Source: Neisseria gonorrhoeae
Lineage (GTDB): Bacteria > Pseudomonadota > Gammaproteobacteria > Burkholderiales > Neisseriaceae
Reading direction: 5' to 3'
NCBI RefSeq assembly: GCF_003315235.1
Contig: NZ_QNRU01000021.1
Coordinates: forward strand, 1-35,493
DNA: 35,493 nt
Shown: piece by piece, positions 24,778-32,960 of the stretch
Layout of the letters: each line of letters opens with the position of its first letter
How positions within the stretch are numbered: the first letter of the stretch is position 1
The notes under the pieces: generated by a model
What the model was told of the DNA's origin: nothing
The model's database searches: none
What the model saw: only the letters and a program-made list of their open reading frames with translations
Translations under genes and position numbers: made by a program

Positions 24778-25470
24778 ATGGACAAAGATTTGTATGCCGT
24801 ATTGGGCGTGTCGCCGCAGGCGGGGGCGGACGAAATCAAACGCGCCTACCGCAAGCTGGCGATGAAATACCATCCCGACCGCAATCCGGGCAATCTGCAG
24901 GCGGAAGAAAAGTTCAAAGAAATCCAACGGGCTTACGATACGCTTTCCGACCTGTCAAAACGGACGCAATACGACGCGTCCTTCAGACGGCATGAGGAAC
25001 GCGGGCGGCAGGAAGAGGCATTCCGCCGCGAACAGGCGCGCAGGGAGCAGTTTTACGGCGAACAGATGCGCCGCGAACAGGCGTTCAGACGGGAGTTTGA
25101 ACGGCAGGCTTCACGTTCGCGCCATGCTTACGAACCGTCCGGCAGCGGAAGCGGGCGCAACTATATCCTCGCCGCCTACATCCTGTTCGGTTTGGGTGCA
25201 ATCATACAGTTCATGCCCATAGTCGGCGTGATTCTCGCCTATATGAAACGGAACAGTTTGGACAGCATTGTCTATGCCGCACATACCGAATACCTGATTA
25301 AAACCTTTTGGCGCACATTTTGGCTTTATCTTTTGGGCGCGCTGACTGCCCGTTTCGGCATCGGCGTGCTGATTATTATTGCAACGACCGTCTGGTATTT
25401 CTACCGCATCATCGCCGGCTTTATCCGCTTCAACGACGGCAGGGCGGTTGCGCCCGAGAAATGGATATAG
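24778..25470 (+). CDS. Membrane-anchored J-domain (DnaJ-like) protein
   Basis: The N-terminal 70 residues are a J domain with the HPD tripeptide at residues 32-34 ([10 protein letters not shown]), which stimulates Hsp70 ATPase. A strongly charged Arg/Glu/Gln stretch (about 70-120, repeated RREQ and RREF units) is probably a long helix. Then come about four hydrophobic segments (about 125-220), starting [30 protein letters not shown] and resembling DUF4870-type small membrane domains. There is no Gly/Phe-rich or zinc-finger region, so it is a specialised co-chaperone, not DnaJ. It would recruit DnaK to the inner membrane; the client is unknown. AAGGAG lies upstream. One DUS is embedded near 24976. 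Confidence 0.85.
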   Translation: MDKDLYAVLGVSPQAGADEIKRAYRKLAMKYHPDRNPGNLQAEEKFKEIQRAYDTLSDLSKRTQYDASFRRHEERGRQEEAFRREQARREQFYGEQMRREQAFRREFERQASRSRHAYEPSGSGSGRNYILAAYILFGLGAIIQFMPIVGVILAYMKRNSLDSIVYAAHTEYLIKTFWRTFWLYLLGALTARFGIGVLIIIATTVWYFYRIIAGFIRFNDGRAVAPEKWI

Positions 25471-25473
25471 AGC

Positions 25474-26349
25474 ATGGCCTACCTGTTAATCAGCATCGTG
25501 TTCAGCGTGTCGGTTTCCATTTTGCTGAAAATGGCAAGGAAGAAAAAAATCGACATCGCGCAGGCGGTCGCCGTCAATTATGTGGTCGCGGTCATACTGA
25601 CCCTGTCGGTATTGAAGCCGGATGTCGGCAATATCGGTGCATTTTTGCCGACGTGGCCGCTGTTTGCCGCTTTGGGCGTGCTGCTGCCGTCCGTATTTGT
25701 CATTATGGGCAAATCCGTAGAATCCGCCGGTATCGTCAAATCCGACGCGGCGCAGCGTTTGTCGCTGTTTTTACCGATTGTTGCCGCTTTGACGCTGTTT
25801 GGCGAAAAACTCAGTGAAGGCAAACTGATCGGACTGTGCCTCGCCTTTGCCGCACTGTTCTGCCTGCTTTGGAAAAGCGACAGCGGCAAAAAATCAGGCA
25901 GCGCGTGGCGGCAGGCGTTATTGCTGCTCGGTGTGTGGGCGGGTTACGGCATTATCGACATCCTGTTCAAACAGATTGCCAAAAGCGGCACGGCATTTGC
26001 GGGCAACCTGCTGGTTGCATTTGCGCTGGCGGGTGTGCTGATGTTTGCCTGCCTGTTTGCCAAATCGGTCAGATGGCGCGTTGAGAGCGTGGTCGGCGGC
26101 ATACTCTTGGGCGGTTTGAATTTTATGAACATCGTAACCTACATCACTGCGCACCAAATGATGAAGGACAGTCCCACGCTGGTTTTTGCCGGTATGAATA
26201 TCGGTGTGATTGTTTTAGGGACGCTTTCGGGCGCATTGTTCTTTAAGGAAAAAATCAACACAATCAATACGGCAGGCATTGTACTGTCATTATGCTCCAT
26301 TGCCTGCCTGTTTTATTGGACAGAAGTTAAGGCATTGTTCGGCATATAA
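25474..26349 (+). CDS. DMT superfamily (EamA-like) transporter
   Basis: A 291-residue inner-membrane protein with about ten hydrophobic segments arranged as two five-helix EamA-like repeats. Typical traits are PIVAALTLFGEKLSEGKLIGLCLAFAALFCLLW at the end of the first half and GVIVLGTLSGALFFKEKINTINTAGIVLSLCSIACLF at the end of the second. It starts 3 bp after the J-domain stop with no strong ribosome site, which suggests translational coupling. The substrate is unknown; relatives export amino acids, nucleosides or drugs. Confidence 0.82.
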   Translation: MAYLLISIVFSVSVSILLKMARKKKIDIAQAVAVNYVVAVILTLSVLKPDVGNIGAFLPTWPLFAALGVLLPSVFVIMGKSVESAGIVKSDAAQRLSLFLPIVAALTLFGEKLSEGKLIGLCLAFAALFCLLWKSDSGKKSGSAWRQALLLLGVWAGYGIIDILFKQIAKSGTAFAGNLLVAFALAGVLMFACLFAKSVRWRVESVVGGILLGGLNFMNIVTYITAHQMMKDSPTLVFAGMNIGVIVLGTLSGALFFKEKINTINTAGIVLSLCSIACLFYWTEVKALFGI

Positions 26350-26362
26350 TCCGGCTGATTGA

Positions 26363-26419
26363 TATAACAAAATGCCGTCTGAAACAGGAAAATGCTGCTT
26401 CAGACGGCATTTTGTTATA
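26363..26419. terminator. Long inverted DUS pair, terminator after the DMT transporter
   Basis: The arms ATAACAAAATGCCGTCTGAA and its exact reverse complement pair over 20-21 bases, with a 15-base loop. This is the longest perfect stem in the window. It forms the boundary between local chromosome and the TonB receptor cassette. Confidence 0.85.
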
Positions 26420-26556
26420 CGGGCAGATTCAAAATTTAATTAATAATAGTTATTTTTAATTATAATTTAAATATTAACAATAATTAAAAATTTCAAATAA
26501 TTCTTATTATGAGTGTATCTTAATAAAATTCATTTTATATTCTTAATAAGGAATAC
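26420..26556 (+). promoter_or_regulatory. Extremely AT-rich leader of the TonB receptor with a possible Fur site
   Basis: Most of these 137 bases are A or T, in sharp contrast with the GC-rich gene that follows. ATAAT-TCTT-ATTAT at 26497-26510 is an inverted repeat that partly matches a Fur box. Gonococcal tdfG is, as remembered, iron-regulated. AAGGA lies just before the ATG. The exact -35 and -10 boxes cannot be chosen with confidence in this composition. Confidence 0.4.
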
Positions 26557-29500
26557 ATGATGTCCGGATTCTCCCCCAAACCTAAGACCATTATCCTAAG
26601 CCTTGCAGGTGCATTTGGCGCATTGGCTTTTGCAGACACCCCGAACAATACCGAACAGCAGAAAGAACTGAATACCATAGTCGTCCATGGCAAACGCAGT
26701 GCCGACCAAAAAGGCGCGGACGACGTGTATTACAAAAACGTCTCCAACGCCTACGTCGGCAAAGAATACCTCGAACGCTACCGCGTCCAATCCGCCGGCG
26801 ACGTACTCAAAGGCCTAAACGGCGTGTACAACATGAACACCCGCACCGCCGGCGGCGCCATCACGCCCAACATACGCGGTATCACCGGCAAGGGCCGCAT
26901 CCCGGTTACCATAGACGGCACCGAACAAACCATCGACGTATGGATGAACAACTACGGCGTGGGCGACCGCAACTACCTCGACCCCGCCCTGTTCCGCAGC
27001 ATCGCGGTGGAAAAAAGCCCCGCCCTCACGCGCGGCGTGAAATCGGGCGTCGGCGGTGCGGTCACCATCCGCACCATCGAAGCCGGCGACATCGTGCCCG
27101 AAGGGCAGAAATTCGGCTTCCAGCTGAAAACCGAGTTTGCCAACAACAGAACCCGCCCGGCCAACAACCTCAACCAATGGCTGGGCTGGGAAGACTACCG
27201 CACCCTGCCGCTCGGCGCCACCGCCGACGGCGCGGGCGGCGGTTCTGACCCGATCACCGGACAGCAGAGCCCGCAGGCGTTGGTGGTAGACAACTTTACC
27301 CCGCCGCAGCACAAAAGCGGCCGCGACAACTGGCGCTTCGGCGGCGACCGCAGTTATATGGCCGCCGCCGCCTTCAAAACCGAACTTTCAGACGGCCTTG
27401 CCGCCTACAGCTACCGCAACAAAGGCAACTACTTCGCCGGTCGCAAGGGTGCGGAAGGCTACCTGAATAATCCGGTATACGACCTGCAAAAATGCTACGA
27501 CGAAGGCGGCAGCGATTTCAACTGCAAAAATTCCGCCACCTTCATCCCAAATATGGCGCGCATCTACCACCCCGGGGTGGAAGTGCTCAACAGCAACACC
27601 GAAACCAAAACCCTGCTGCTGAAAAACAACTGGCACCTGCCCGGCAGCCATCGGCTCGGCTGGCAATATATGCGCACCGACGTGCGCTTCGGCGAGATCA
27701 ACCCCTTCCACACCACCTATGTGATGAATATGGAAGAGCACAACGAGACCAACCGCCCCAAAGAACTGTCGCCACAGGCGCAGAGCATCGATTCCACCAT
27801 CCGCACCGACACCTACAAACTCGGCTGGGCCTGGAAGCCGGAAAACAGCCGCTGGGTCGATCTGCAGGCCAACCTGTGGCGCATCAAAACCAACAGCACC
27901 CGCCACCAGAGTGGCGGCATGGATTTGTCTTCCGCCCGCCCCGATCCCTTCTACGACGTTTGGTATTGGTGTACCCAACGCGGCCGGATACCGCCCGAGC
28001 ACGTCGACAACTACAGCAGCTGCAACGACCTGATGAATGATTTCGGCGTCAACGGCCTGACCAAAGAACAGGTGTTGGCCATGACCCCGAACGACAACGG
28101 CCAATTCCGCGTGATTTCCGGCGCCGAGCAGAAAACCCGCGTCAGCCGCACCGGTTTCGATATCAGCAACCGCTTCCGCCTCAGAGACCGCCTGAGCATG
28201 ACCTTGGCCGCCGATTATCAGAAAGAGAAACTGGCGGAGGAAGTGGAAATCGTCAATTCGCAAGACCTGTTCAACCTGGCCGGCATGGTAACCGGCCTGA
28301 CCAAGCTGGCCGGGCCCAGGGGCGGCGAGCGGCGCGAATGGGGCATCAATTTGGTGTTCGACTGGCAGGCCGCCGACCGCCTGAAAATCTCCGCCGGCAT
28401 CCGCTACCACAACTTCCGGGGCTTCGATACCGCCCTGGCCGAAGGGCGTGCCCGCCGCGACCCGCGCTATCAGGCAGGCGATGGAACCCAGCATTATGCC
28501 GATGGTGCCTATCTGCCGTATTTCGAACTGGCAGGCGATCAGGAGCGGCGTGACTGGAATGTGGTGGCCGAACAGCTTCGGCAGGCGTATCAGTCAGGCG
28601 ATGCTGCCGCCATTGCCGCGGCAGTACAGGCAGAACAGGCGCACGGCGCCCGTTACCATTTGCTGAAATACTATGACGGCTCGTATCGTACCGATGGTTA
28701 TGTGTATATCGGCAACGATGGCCGTGCCTATTTTGACGGACGGTTCGGCGGGGTTAACGAGGCACAGAACCAACCGCTCTATCGGGTGCGCCCCGTTTAT
28801 GTGCCGTTTGTCAACGGCAAGCTGGACAGCGGCGCATTGCCCCAGCATTTTCATGATTTCGTCAGCAATTATCAGGAAAAAGTGACCAATCCGCAGGGGC
28901 TGCACGGGACGCATTATCGATATTGGGCAGGCGTGGGGAATCCTATCGACTGTATAAGAAGTGATGCGGCCTCTTGCCTTGCTCATAACCTATCGGGAAA
29001 AGTAACCAATTTTCAAGTCGGCTATCCCGAGTACGGTGATGATACCGGTCTCGGTCTCAAAATCATCGGTCGGCACTATACCGAGGAACAGTATTGGGCG
29101 CAGCCCAAACCGATCCGTGCCCATGCCTGGGCGCCGACCATCGCCGTCAGCTACGATCTGACCGACAACAGCCGCCTGTTCGTACGCTATGCGCAGATGA
29201 GCCGCTTCCCCAGCGTGTATGAGGTGGGCAGTTTTTATAACGACGTGGCCTATGCCGGTATGCCGAAGGCCCCAAATTTCCGCTTCAAGCCGGAACGCAG
29301 CCGCAGCTGGGAAATCGGCTACAGCTTCAATTTTGCCTCGTATTGGAGCCGGCTGCGTGCCGGCGATATGCGCCTGACCTACTACCGCAACCGTATCCAA
29401 AATGTGATCGAAACCACAGATTATTTCCGCACCGTGCAATACGACCGCAAGGACACCGCCGGGCTGGAATGGCAGAGCCGCATCGACACCGGCCGCTTCT

Positions 29501-29985
29501 TTGCCGCGCTCGGTGCCACCTACCGCCTGAAACAGCAGATGTGTGACCGCGATACCGCTTTCGATTACGACCCTTATGGTGCCAAAGGCGTGCCGATCTG
29601 CATCGAAGGCGGCTACGGCAGTACGCGCGGCTATCAGGCCTTGCAGCCGAAATATTCAATAAACCTGGATGCCGGGGTGCGCCTGTTGGGCGAGAAACTG
29701 GAGCTCGGCCTGCGCGGCATCTACCACAGCCGGGTCAACACCAAGCAATACGACCAACTGCTGCAAAAGGATTTGGGCATCATCTTCGATACCACCGGCA
29801 AGCCCCACCATTGGCGGTCATCGCTGACTTGGGATGTTTATGGCCGCTACCGGCTGCACAAAAACCTCAACGTCAACCTCGGCATCACCAACCTGACCAA
29901 CCGCTACTATCTCGACCCGATGTCCAACGTTGCCGCCCCCGGGCCGGGCCGGACGGTTACCTTTGGGCTGACTGCCAAGTTCTAG
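26557..29985 (+). CDS. tdfG: TonB-dependent outer-membrane receptor, TdfG-like (putative heme or metal receptor)
   Basis: A 1142-residue receptor, very large for its class. The signal peptide is about residues 1-27 (ending FGALAFADT). The plug domain (about 40-180) has the TonB-box-like NTIVVHGKR, NMNTRTAGGAITPNIRGITGKGRIPVTIDG and VEKSPALTRGVKSGVGGAVTIRT. The barrel ends in GRTVTFGLTAKF with the required terminal Phe. AQMSRFPSVYEVG and PNFRFKPERSRSWEIGY occupy the place of the FRAP and NPNL motifs of heme receptors. A predicted surface region of about 220 residues (625-850) explains the size; its DNA near 28600-29050 is less GC-rich. Cysteine pairs (CYDEGGSDFNC, CIRSDAASC) suggest looped disulfides. 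It is followed by a secreted hemophilin-like protein and a Slam. TdfG is the name I recall for the gonococcal homologue; its ligand is unproven. Confidence 0.88.
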   Translation: MMSGFSPKPKTIILSLAGAFGALAFADTPNNTEQQKELNTIVVHGKRSADQKGADDVYYKNVSNAYVGKEYLERYRVQSAGDVLKGLNGVYNMNTRTAGGAITPNIRGITGKGRIPVTIDGTEQTIDVWMNNYGVGDRNYLDPALFRSIAVEKSPALTRGVKSGVGGAVTIRTIEAGDIVPEGQKFGFQLKTEFANNRTRPANNLNQWLGWEDYRTLPLGATADGAGGGSDPITGQQSPQALVVDNFTPPQHKSGRDNWRFGGDRSYMAAAAFKTELSDGLAAYSYRNKGNYFAGRKGAEGYLNNPVYDLQKCYDEGGSDFNCKNSATFIPNMARIYHPGVEVLNSNTETKTLLLKNNWHLPGSHRLGWQYMRTDVRFGEINPFHTTYVMNMEEHNETNRPKELSPQAQSIDSTIRTDTYKLGWAWKPENSRWVDLQANLWRIKTNSTRHQSGGMDLSSARPDPFYDVWYWCTQRGRIPPEHVDNYSSCNDLMNDFGVNGLTKEQVLAMTPNDNGQFRVISGAEQKTRVSRTGFDISNRFRLRDRLSMTLAADYQKEKLAEEVEIVNSQDLFNLAGMVTGLTKLAGPRGGERREWGINLVFDWQAADRLKISAGIRYHNFRGFDTALAEGRARRDPRYQAGDGTQHYADGAYLPYFELAGDQERRDWNVVAEQLRQAYQSGDAAAIAAAVQAEQAHGARYHLLKYYDGSYRTDGYVYIGNDGRAYFDGRFGGVNEAQNQPLYRVRPVYVPFVNGKLDSGALPQHFHDFVSNYQEKVTNPQGLHGTHYRYWAGVGNPIDCIRSDAASCLAHNLSGKVTNFQVGYPEYGDDTGLGLKIIGRHYTEEQYWAQPKPIRAHAWAPTIAVSYDLTDNSRLFVRYAQMSRFPSVYEVGSFYNDVAYAGMPKAPNFRFKPERSRSWEIGYSFNFASYWSRLRAGDMRLTYYRNRIQNVIETTDYFRTVQYDRKDTAGLEWQSRIDTGRFFAALGATYRLKQQMCDRDTAFDYDPYGAKGVPICIEGGYGSTRGYQALQPKYSINLDAGVRLLGEKLELGLRGIYHSRVNTKQYDQLLQKDLGIIFDTTGKPHHWRSSLTWDVYGRYRLHKNLNVNLGITNLTNRYYLDPMSNVAAPGPGRTVTFGLTAKF

Positions 29986-30003
29986 CCGCAGGGCGGAGTG
30001 GGG

Positions 30004-30046
30004 TTTTCAGGTAGCCTGCGGGTATGGCGGGAAGGCTACCTGAAAA
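30004..30046. terminator. Inverted pair of Eikenella-type DUS after the TonB receptor
   Basis: TTTTCAGGTAGCCT (30004-30017) and AGGCTACCTGAAAA (30033-30046) form a perfect 14-bp stem with a 15-base loop. AGGCTACCTGAA is the uptake dialect described for Eikenella (AG-eikDUS), not the AT-GCCGTCTGAA form used by the rest of this window. It probably terminates or attenuates transcription of the receptor gene. Confidence 0.85.
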
Positions 30047-30128
30047 CGGATTGGATATAACAACAAACAATTGAACACTCCGGACGCACAAACCCAACCG
30101 GCCCCGCTTATCCGAGGTAATGGTTTTT

Positions 30129-30165
30129 ACCGTTTTTTCCGCCGGTTCGGCGGTAATAAAACGGT
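30129..30165 (+). promoter_or_regulatory. Two-part hairpin upstream of the hemophilin-like gene
   Basis: An inner stem CCGCC/GGCGG with loop GGTTC sits inside an outer stem ACCGTTTT/AAAACGGT, with a small internal loop between. It lies 34 bp before the start codon. It may be a transcript leader structure or a second attenuator. TAAGGAAA follows as the ribosome site. Confidence 0.45.
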
Positions 30166-30199
30166 GGCTTTTGTTTAACTCTTAATTAAGGAAACGATT

Positions 30200-31183
30200 A
30201 TGTCTATACGTAATAAAACCCTGTTGGCCGTCTTGCTGTGCGGCGTTTTTGGTGTGGCTGCGGCTGCTCCGGCTGGTGGTTCCAGCCAAAGGAAAAGCCA
30301 AGATCCAAATAGTGACCCGACGACAGTTCGCCCCGGCACCTCTGACAAGCAACCTTTCGGTGCCGGTAAGGCCGGTTTGGCATTCAGTATCAATAACGGT
30401 GGAAGTTGGTCGAAATCCATCAATCTGGATGATGGTCCGGTCAAATATATCCGTGCGAAATATCAGGCACCGATTAACGGCAACGATCCCTATGCTAATG
30501 TTGATGGTACGCGCAATCTGCAATATCTGCGCTTAGGCGATGTGAAACCGGTTATCGGCTGGTTCTACAACCCAACGTTGGGTCAGGTGTGGTATGAAAA
30601 CCACCACAACAACACTGAAGTGTACAGTGTGCGCCAGATAGCCAACCCGGCAATCCCCGCCGCACCCAAGTTCGGCGGCCTGGTAATCGCCAAAGTGCCG
30701 GGCATGGGCGGCAGCAACGGCAACGTCTTCTTCGGCGAATGGGCGCCGCGTGCCGGTAACCCGCAGCAAATCAGCACCGACCTGAATATGGCGGATGGTA
30801 AACGCACCGTTTGGTATGTGGGCGATAATCCCACCGGCAACACCACCGGTGTGAGAACCGCCACCTACAATGTGCTGGGTATCAATAAGCACACCCCGGG
30901 GCAGAACGATTTCTATACCGGTCAGGTAACCGCCACCTTCGGTTCTGGTATAACCGGGACGATGGCAGGCAGAATCAGCCGCAGTTCCGATCACGTCGAT
31001 TTTGATCACGCCAAAATCGATAACAGAAATGGTACCTTTGCCGATCCCAGTCAAGGCATGACCGGCCGCTTCTACGGCAACCAGGCGGCAGCCATGGCCG
31101 GCTATACCACACGTGGTACCGGTAATGTCGGCGATGACGTAGCTTTCGGCGGTAGCGCCACCGATATTGAGACCCGCAAATAA
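30200..31183 (+). CDS. Secreted hemophilin-like / TbpB-like beta-barrel protein, putative Slam effector
   Basis: A 327-residue exported protein. The signal peptide is about residues 1-24 (MSIRNKTLLAVLLCGVFGVAAAAP). The only early cysteine is not in a lipobox, so it should be released and not lipid-anchored. The central part includes VWYENHHNNTEVY (His135-His136, possible heme or metal ligands) and RTVWYVGDNPTGNTTGVRTATYNVLGIN, like hemophilin-family handle domains as I remember them. The C-terminal 90 residues resemble the 8-strand barrel of TbpB-like Slam substrates, with GQVTATFGSGITGTMAGRIS and GRFYGNQAAAMAGY. It lies between a TonB receptor and a Slam. The gonococcal homologue (NGO0554, from memory) is reported iron-responsive and to affect peroxide resistance. 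Ligand binding is inference. Confidence 0.78.
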   Translation: MSIRNKTLLAVLLCGVFGVAAAAPAGGSSQRKSQDPNSDPTTVRPGTSDKQPFGAGKAGLAFSINNGGSWSKSINLDDGPVKYIRAKYQAPINGNDPYANVDGTRNLQYLRLGDVKPVIGWFYNPTLGQVWYENHHNNTEVYSVRQIANPAIPAAPKFGGLVIAKVPGMGGSNGNVFFGEWAPRAGNPQQISTDLNMADGKRTVWYVGDNPTGNTTGVRTATYNVLGINKHTPGQNDFYTGQVTATFGSGITGTMAGRISRSSDHVDFDHAKIDNRNGTFADPSQGMTGRFYGNQAAAMAGYTTRGTGNVGDDVAFGGSATDIETRK

Positions 31184-31309
31184 CAGCTGCCATCCGATTT
31201 GGTTTGGCAACGGCTAGGCTCGATTTAACCCCTGAGGAGTTTCAAGCTGCCGTTTTATGCCGACTGCCAAGCCATATAAATCATCCGTCCGATACGGATT
31301 GCTGCTCGG

Positions 31310-31346
31310 TTTCAGGTAGCCCGTGTTCAACACAGGCTACCTGAAA
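31310..31346. terminator. Second inverted pair of Eikenella-type DUS, after the hemophilin-like gene
   Basis: TTTCAGGTAGCC and GGCTACCTGAAA (AGGCTACCTGAA at 31334-31345) form the outer stem, and GTGTT-C-AACAC closes the inside, giving a hairpin of 37 bases with few unpaired positions. The left DUS arm has one change from the consensus. The 108 bp from here to the Slam start hold a GGAAGG ribosome site; I see no clear promoter. Confidence 0.82.
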
Positions 31347-31453
31347 TTTGATATTTGTAAATAAACATCGCCTATCCCATACGGTTTCGGCCTATCGGAC
31401 ATTTTGGGACAGCAATTAAAACCTGCGTTACTTTATCTTTTCGGAAGGCAACC

Positions 31454-32944
31454 ATGAACAAACCACTCAGCCTCGCCCTCTTCTGCCTGCTTCTGCCCAT
31501 CACCGCCCACGCCGACAACCCCGCCGACGAACGCCGCCGCCTGCTGGACGAGGGCAGCCGCCAAACGCAGCAATACCGCGAAAGCGGTTGGCTGGACACG
31601 GAACAGGCACGCGGGGAAGTAGAGGAAAACGACGGCTATATTTCGATAGGCGGCGAAATCTACCAAGTCGGCGATACGGCGGAAGAACTGGAAAGCGCAA
31701 TTTACCACGCCCTCAATGCGCGGCAGTGGCACAAGGTGCGGCAGTTCGCCGCCCGCTACGCCAAACTGCCCCGGCACAAGCCCGCGCTGATTCATTTGGC
31801 CGATGCGCTGCAAAAACGGGACGAAGGGGATTTCCGCGCGGCGGGGAACAGTTTTCAGACGGCCTTGGAAGCCGAACCCGACAACCCGCGCCTGCTGCTC
31901 GAAGCGGGGCGGTTTTATGCCGAAGACAACCAAAACAAAGAGTCTGCCGCCGCGTTTGAGAAAGTTCTGAAAACGGACATTCCCGCAGAAACCCGCCCCA
32001 TCGTGGAAAACTACCTGTCCGAACTGGGCAAACGCCGCCGCTGGCACGGCCAAATCAGCCTCGGCTACGGCTATAACAGCAATGTAAACCAAGGCAACGG
32101 CATCAACCAATGCGTGTGGGAAATTGCGGGCATGTGCCTGATGGAGCGCACCCTGCCCGCGCCAACGGATTCGACCTTCTCATCCTATAGCGCGACCGCC
32201 GAAAAAACCGTCCCGCTCAAAGGGAATCACGGCGTACAGGTGCGCGGTGTACTGTACGGCAACCGCTACACGGAAAAAGACAAAGATTCGGCGGCTATGC
32301 CGGATTACGGCTATCGCAACGGTTCGCTGTACGCGGGATACGCCTATGCCGACGCACGCTCCTCCTTTTCCCTGCTGCCTTATTTCGAATACGATTTCCG
32401 CAACCGCCACACCCACTACCGAGCATGGGGTGCGGATGCCGACTGGTCGCGCACACTCTCCCCGCACTGGCGCATTAACTCACATGCCGGAGCAAAAAAG
32501 ACCGGATACGGCGGACAAAGCAAAACTTATTTTGCCGATTTCAAACAATACGAACTCGGCGCGGGGGCGGAATTTTCCATCACGCCGAAAAGCGGCCTGC
32601 TTGTAAATTTCGATGCCGCACGCAAAGCCTATCCCGAAAAATCCTCTTCCAGCAAAGAATATACGGCTCGGCTGGGCGCGTATAGGCTTTTTTCGGGCGG
32701 TACTTATTTAAACGCCGTCCTGCTCTACCGCCGCAGCCTGTATGACGCGGCAAGTTTCGTCAGCGATAACAAACGGCGGAGCGACAAGCAATACATCATG
32801 ATGGCTGCGGCGGGTTTTCCGCAATGGAATATCAAAGGCGTATATCCCGAACTGCGTTTCAGGCGAACAATCGCACACAGCAACGCGGTGTATTACCGCT
32901 ACCGCCAAAACGAATGGCTGTTGGGTTTTAAATATCGGTTTTGA
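31454..32944 (+). CDS. Slam-family outer-membrane translocon (surface lipoprotein assembly modulator-like, DUF560; type XI secretion)
   Basis: A 496-residue outer-membrane protein with Slam architecture. The signal peptide is residues 1-20 (MNKPLSLALFCLLLPITAHA). The periplasmic TPR-type helical region is about 70-195, with repeats such as DALQKRDEGDFRAAGNSFQTALEAEPDNPRLLLEAGRFYAEDNQNKESAAAFEKVL. A beta-barrel (about 200-496) opens at RRRWHGQISLGYGYNSNVNQG and ends NEWLLGFKYRF with terminal Phe. Slam1 and Slam2 of N. meningitidis move TbpB, fHbp or HpuA to the surface; other Slams export soluble hemophores. The adjacent barrel protein at 30200 is the natural substrate. The gene carries an AG-type DUS (AGGCCGTCTGAA on the minus strand, near 31856), so its history may differ from the two genes before it. 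Confidence 0.87.
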   Translation: MNKPLSLALFCLLLPITAHADNPADERRRLLDEGSRQTQQYRESGWLDTEQARGEVEENDGYISIGGEIYQVGDTAEELESAIYHALNARQWHKVRQFAARYAKLPRHKPALIHLADALQKRDEGDFRAAGNSFQTALEAEPDNPRLLLEAGRFYAEDNQNKESAAAFEKVLKTDIPAETRPIVENYLSELGKRRRWHGQISLGYGYNSNVNQGNGINQCVWEIAGMCLMERTLPAPTDSTFSSYSATAEKTVPLKGNHGVQVRGVLYGNRYTEKDKDSAAMPDYGYRNGSLYAGYAYADARSSFSLLPYFEYDFRNRHTHYRAWGADADWSRTLSPHWRINSHAGAKKTGYGGQSKTYFADFKQYELGAGAEFSITPKSGLLVNFDAARKAYPEKSSSSKEYTARLGAYRLFSGGTYLNAVLLYRRSLYDAASFVSDNKRRSDKQYIMMAAAGFPQWNIKGVYPELRFRRTIAHSNAVYYRYRQNEWLLGFKYRF

Positions 32945-32960
32945 CCAGTCGGGTGATAAA

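Noticed and set aside
27388-28494. 368-codon minus-strand open frame inside the TonB receptor
   Set aside because: It is an antisense shadow of a well-supported receptor reading frame with no recognisable domain.
30200-30290. Lipoprotein signal in the hemophilin-like protein
   Set aside because: The only early cysteine is within the hydrophobic core (VLLCG), not in a lipobox with small residues at -1 and -2. A normal signal peptidase I site after AAA fits better.
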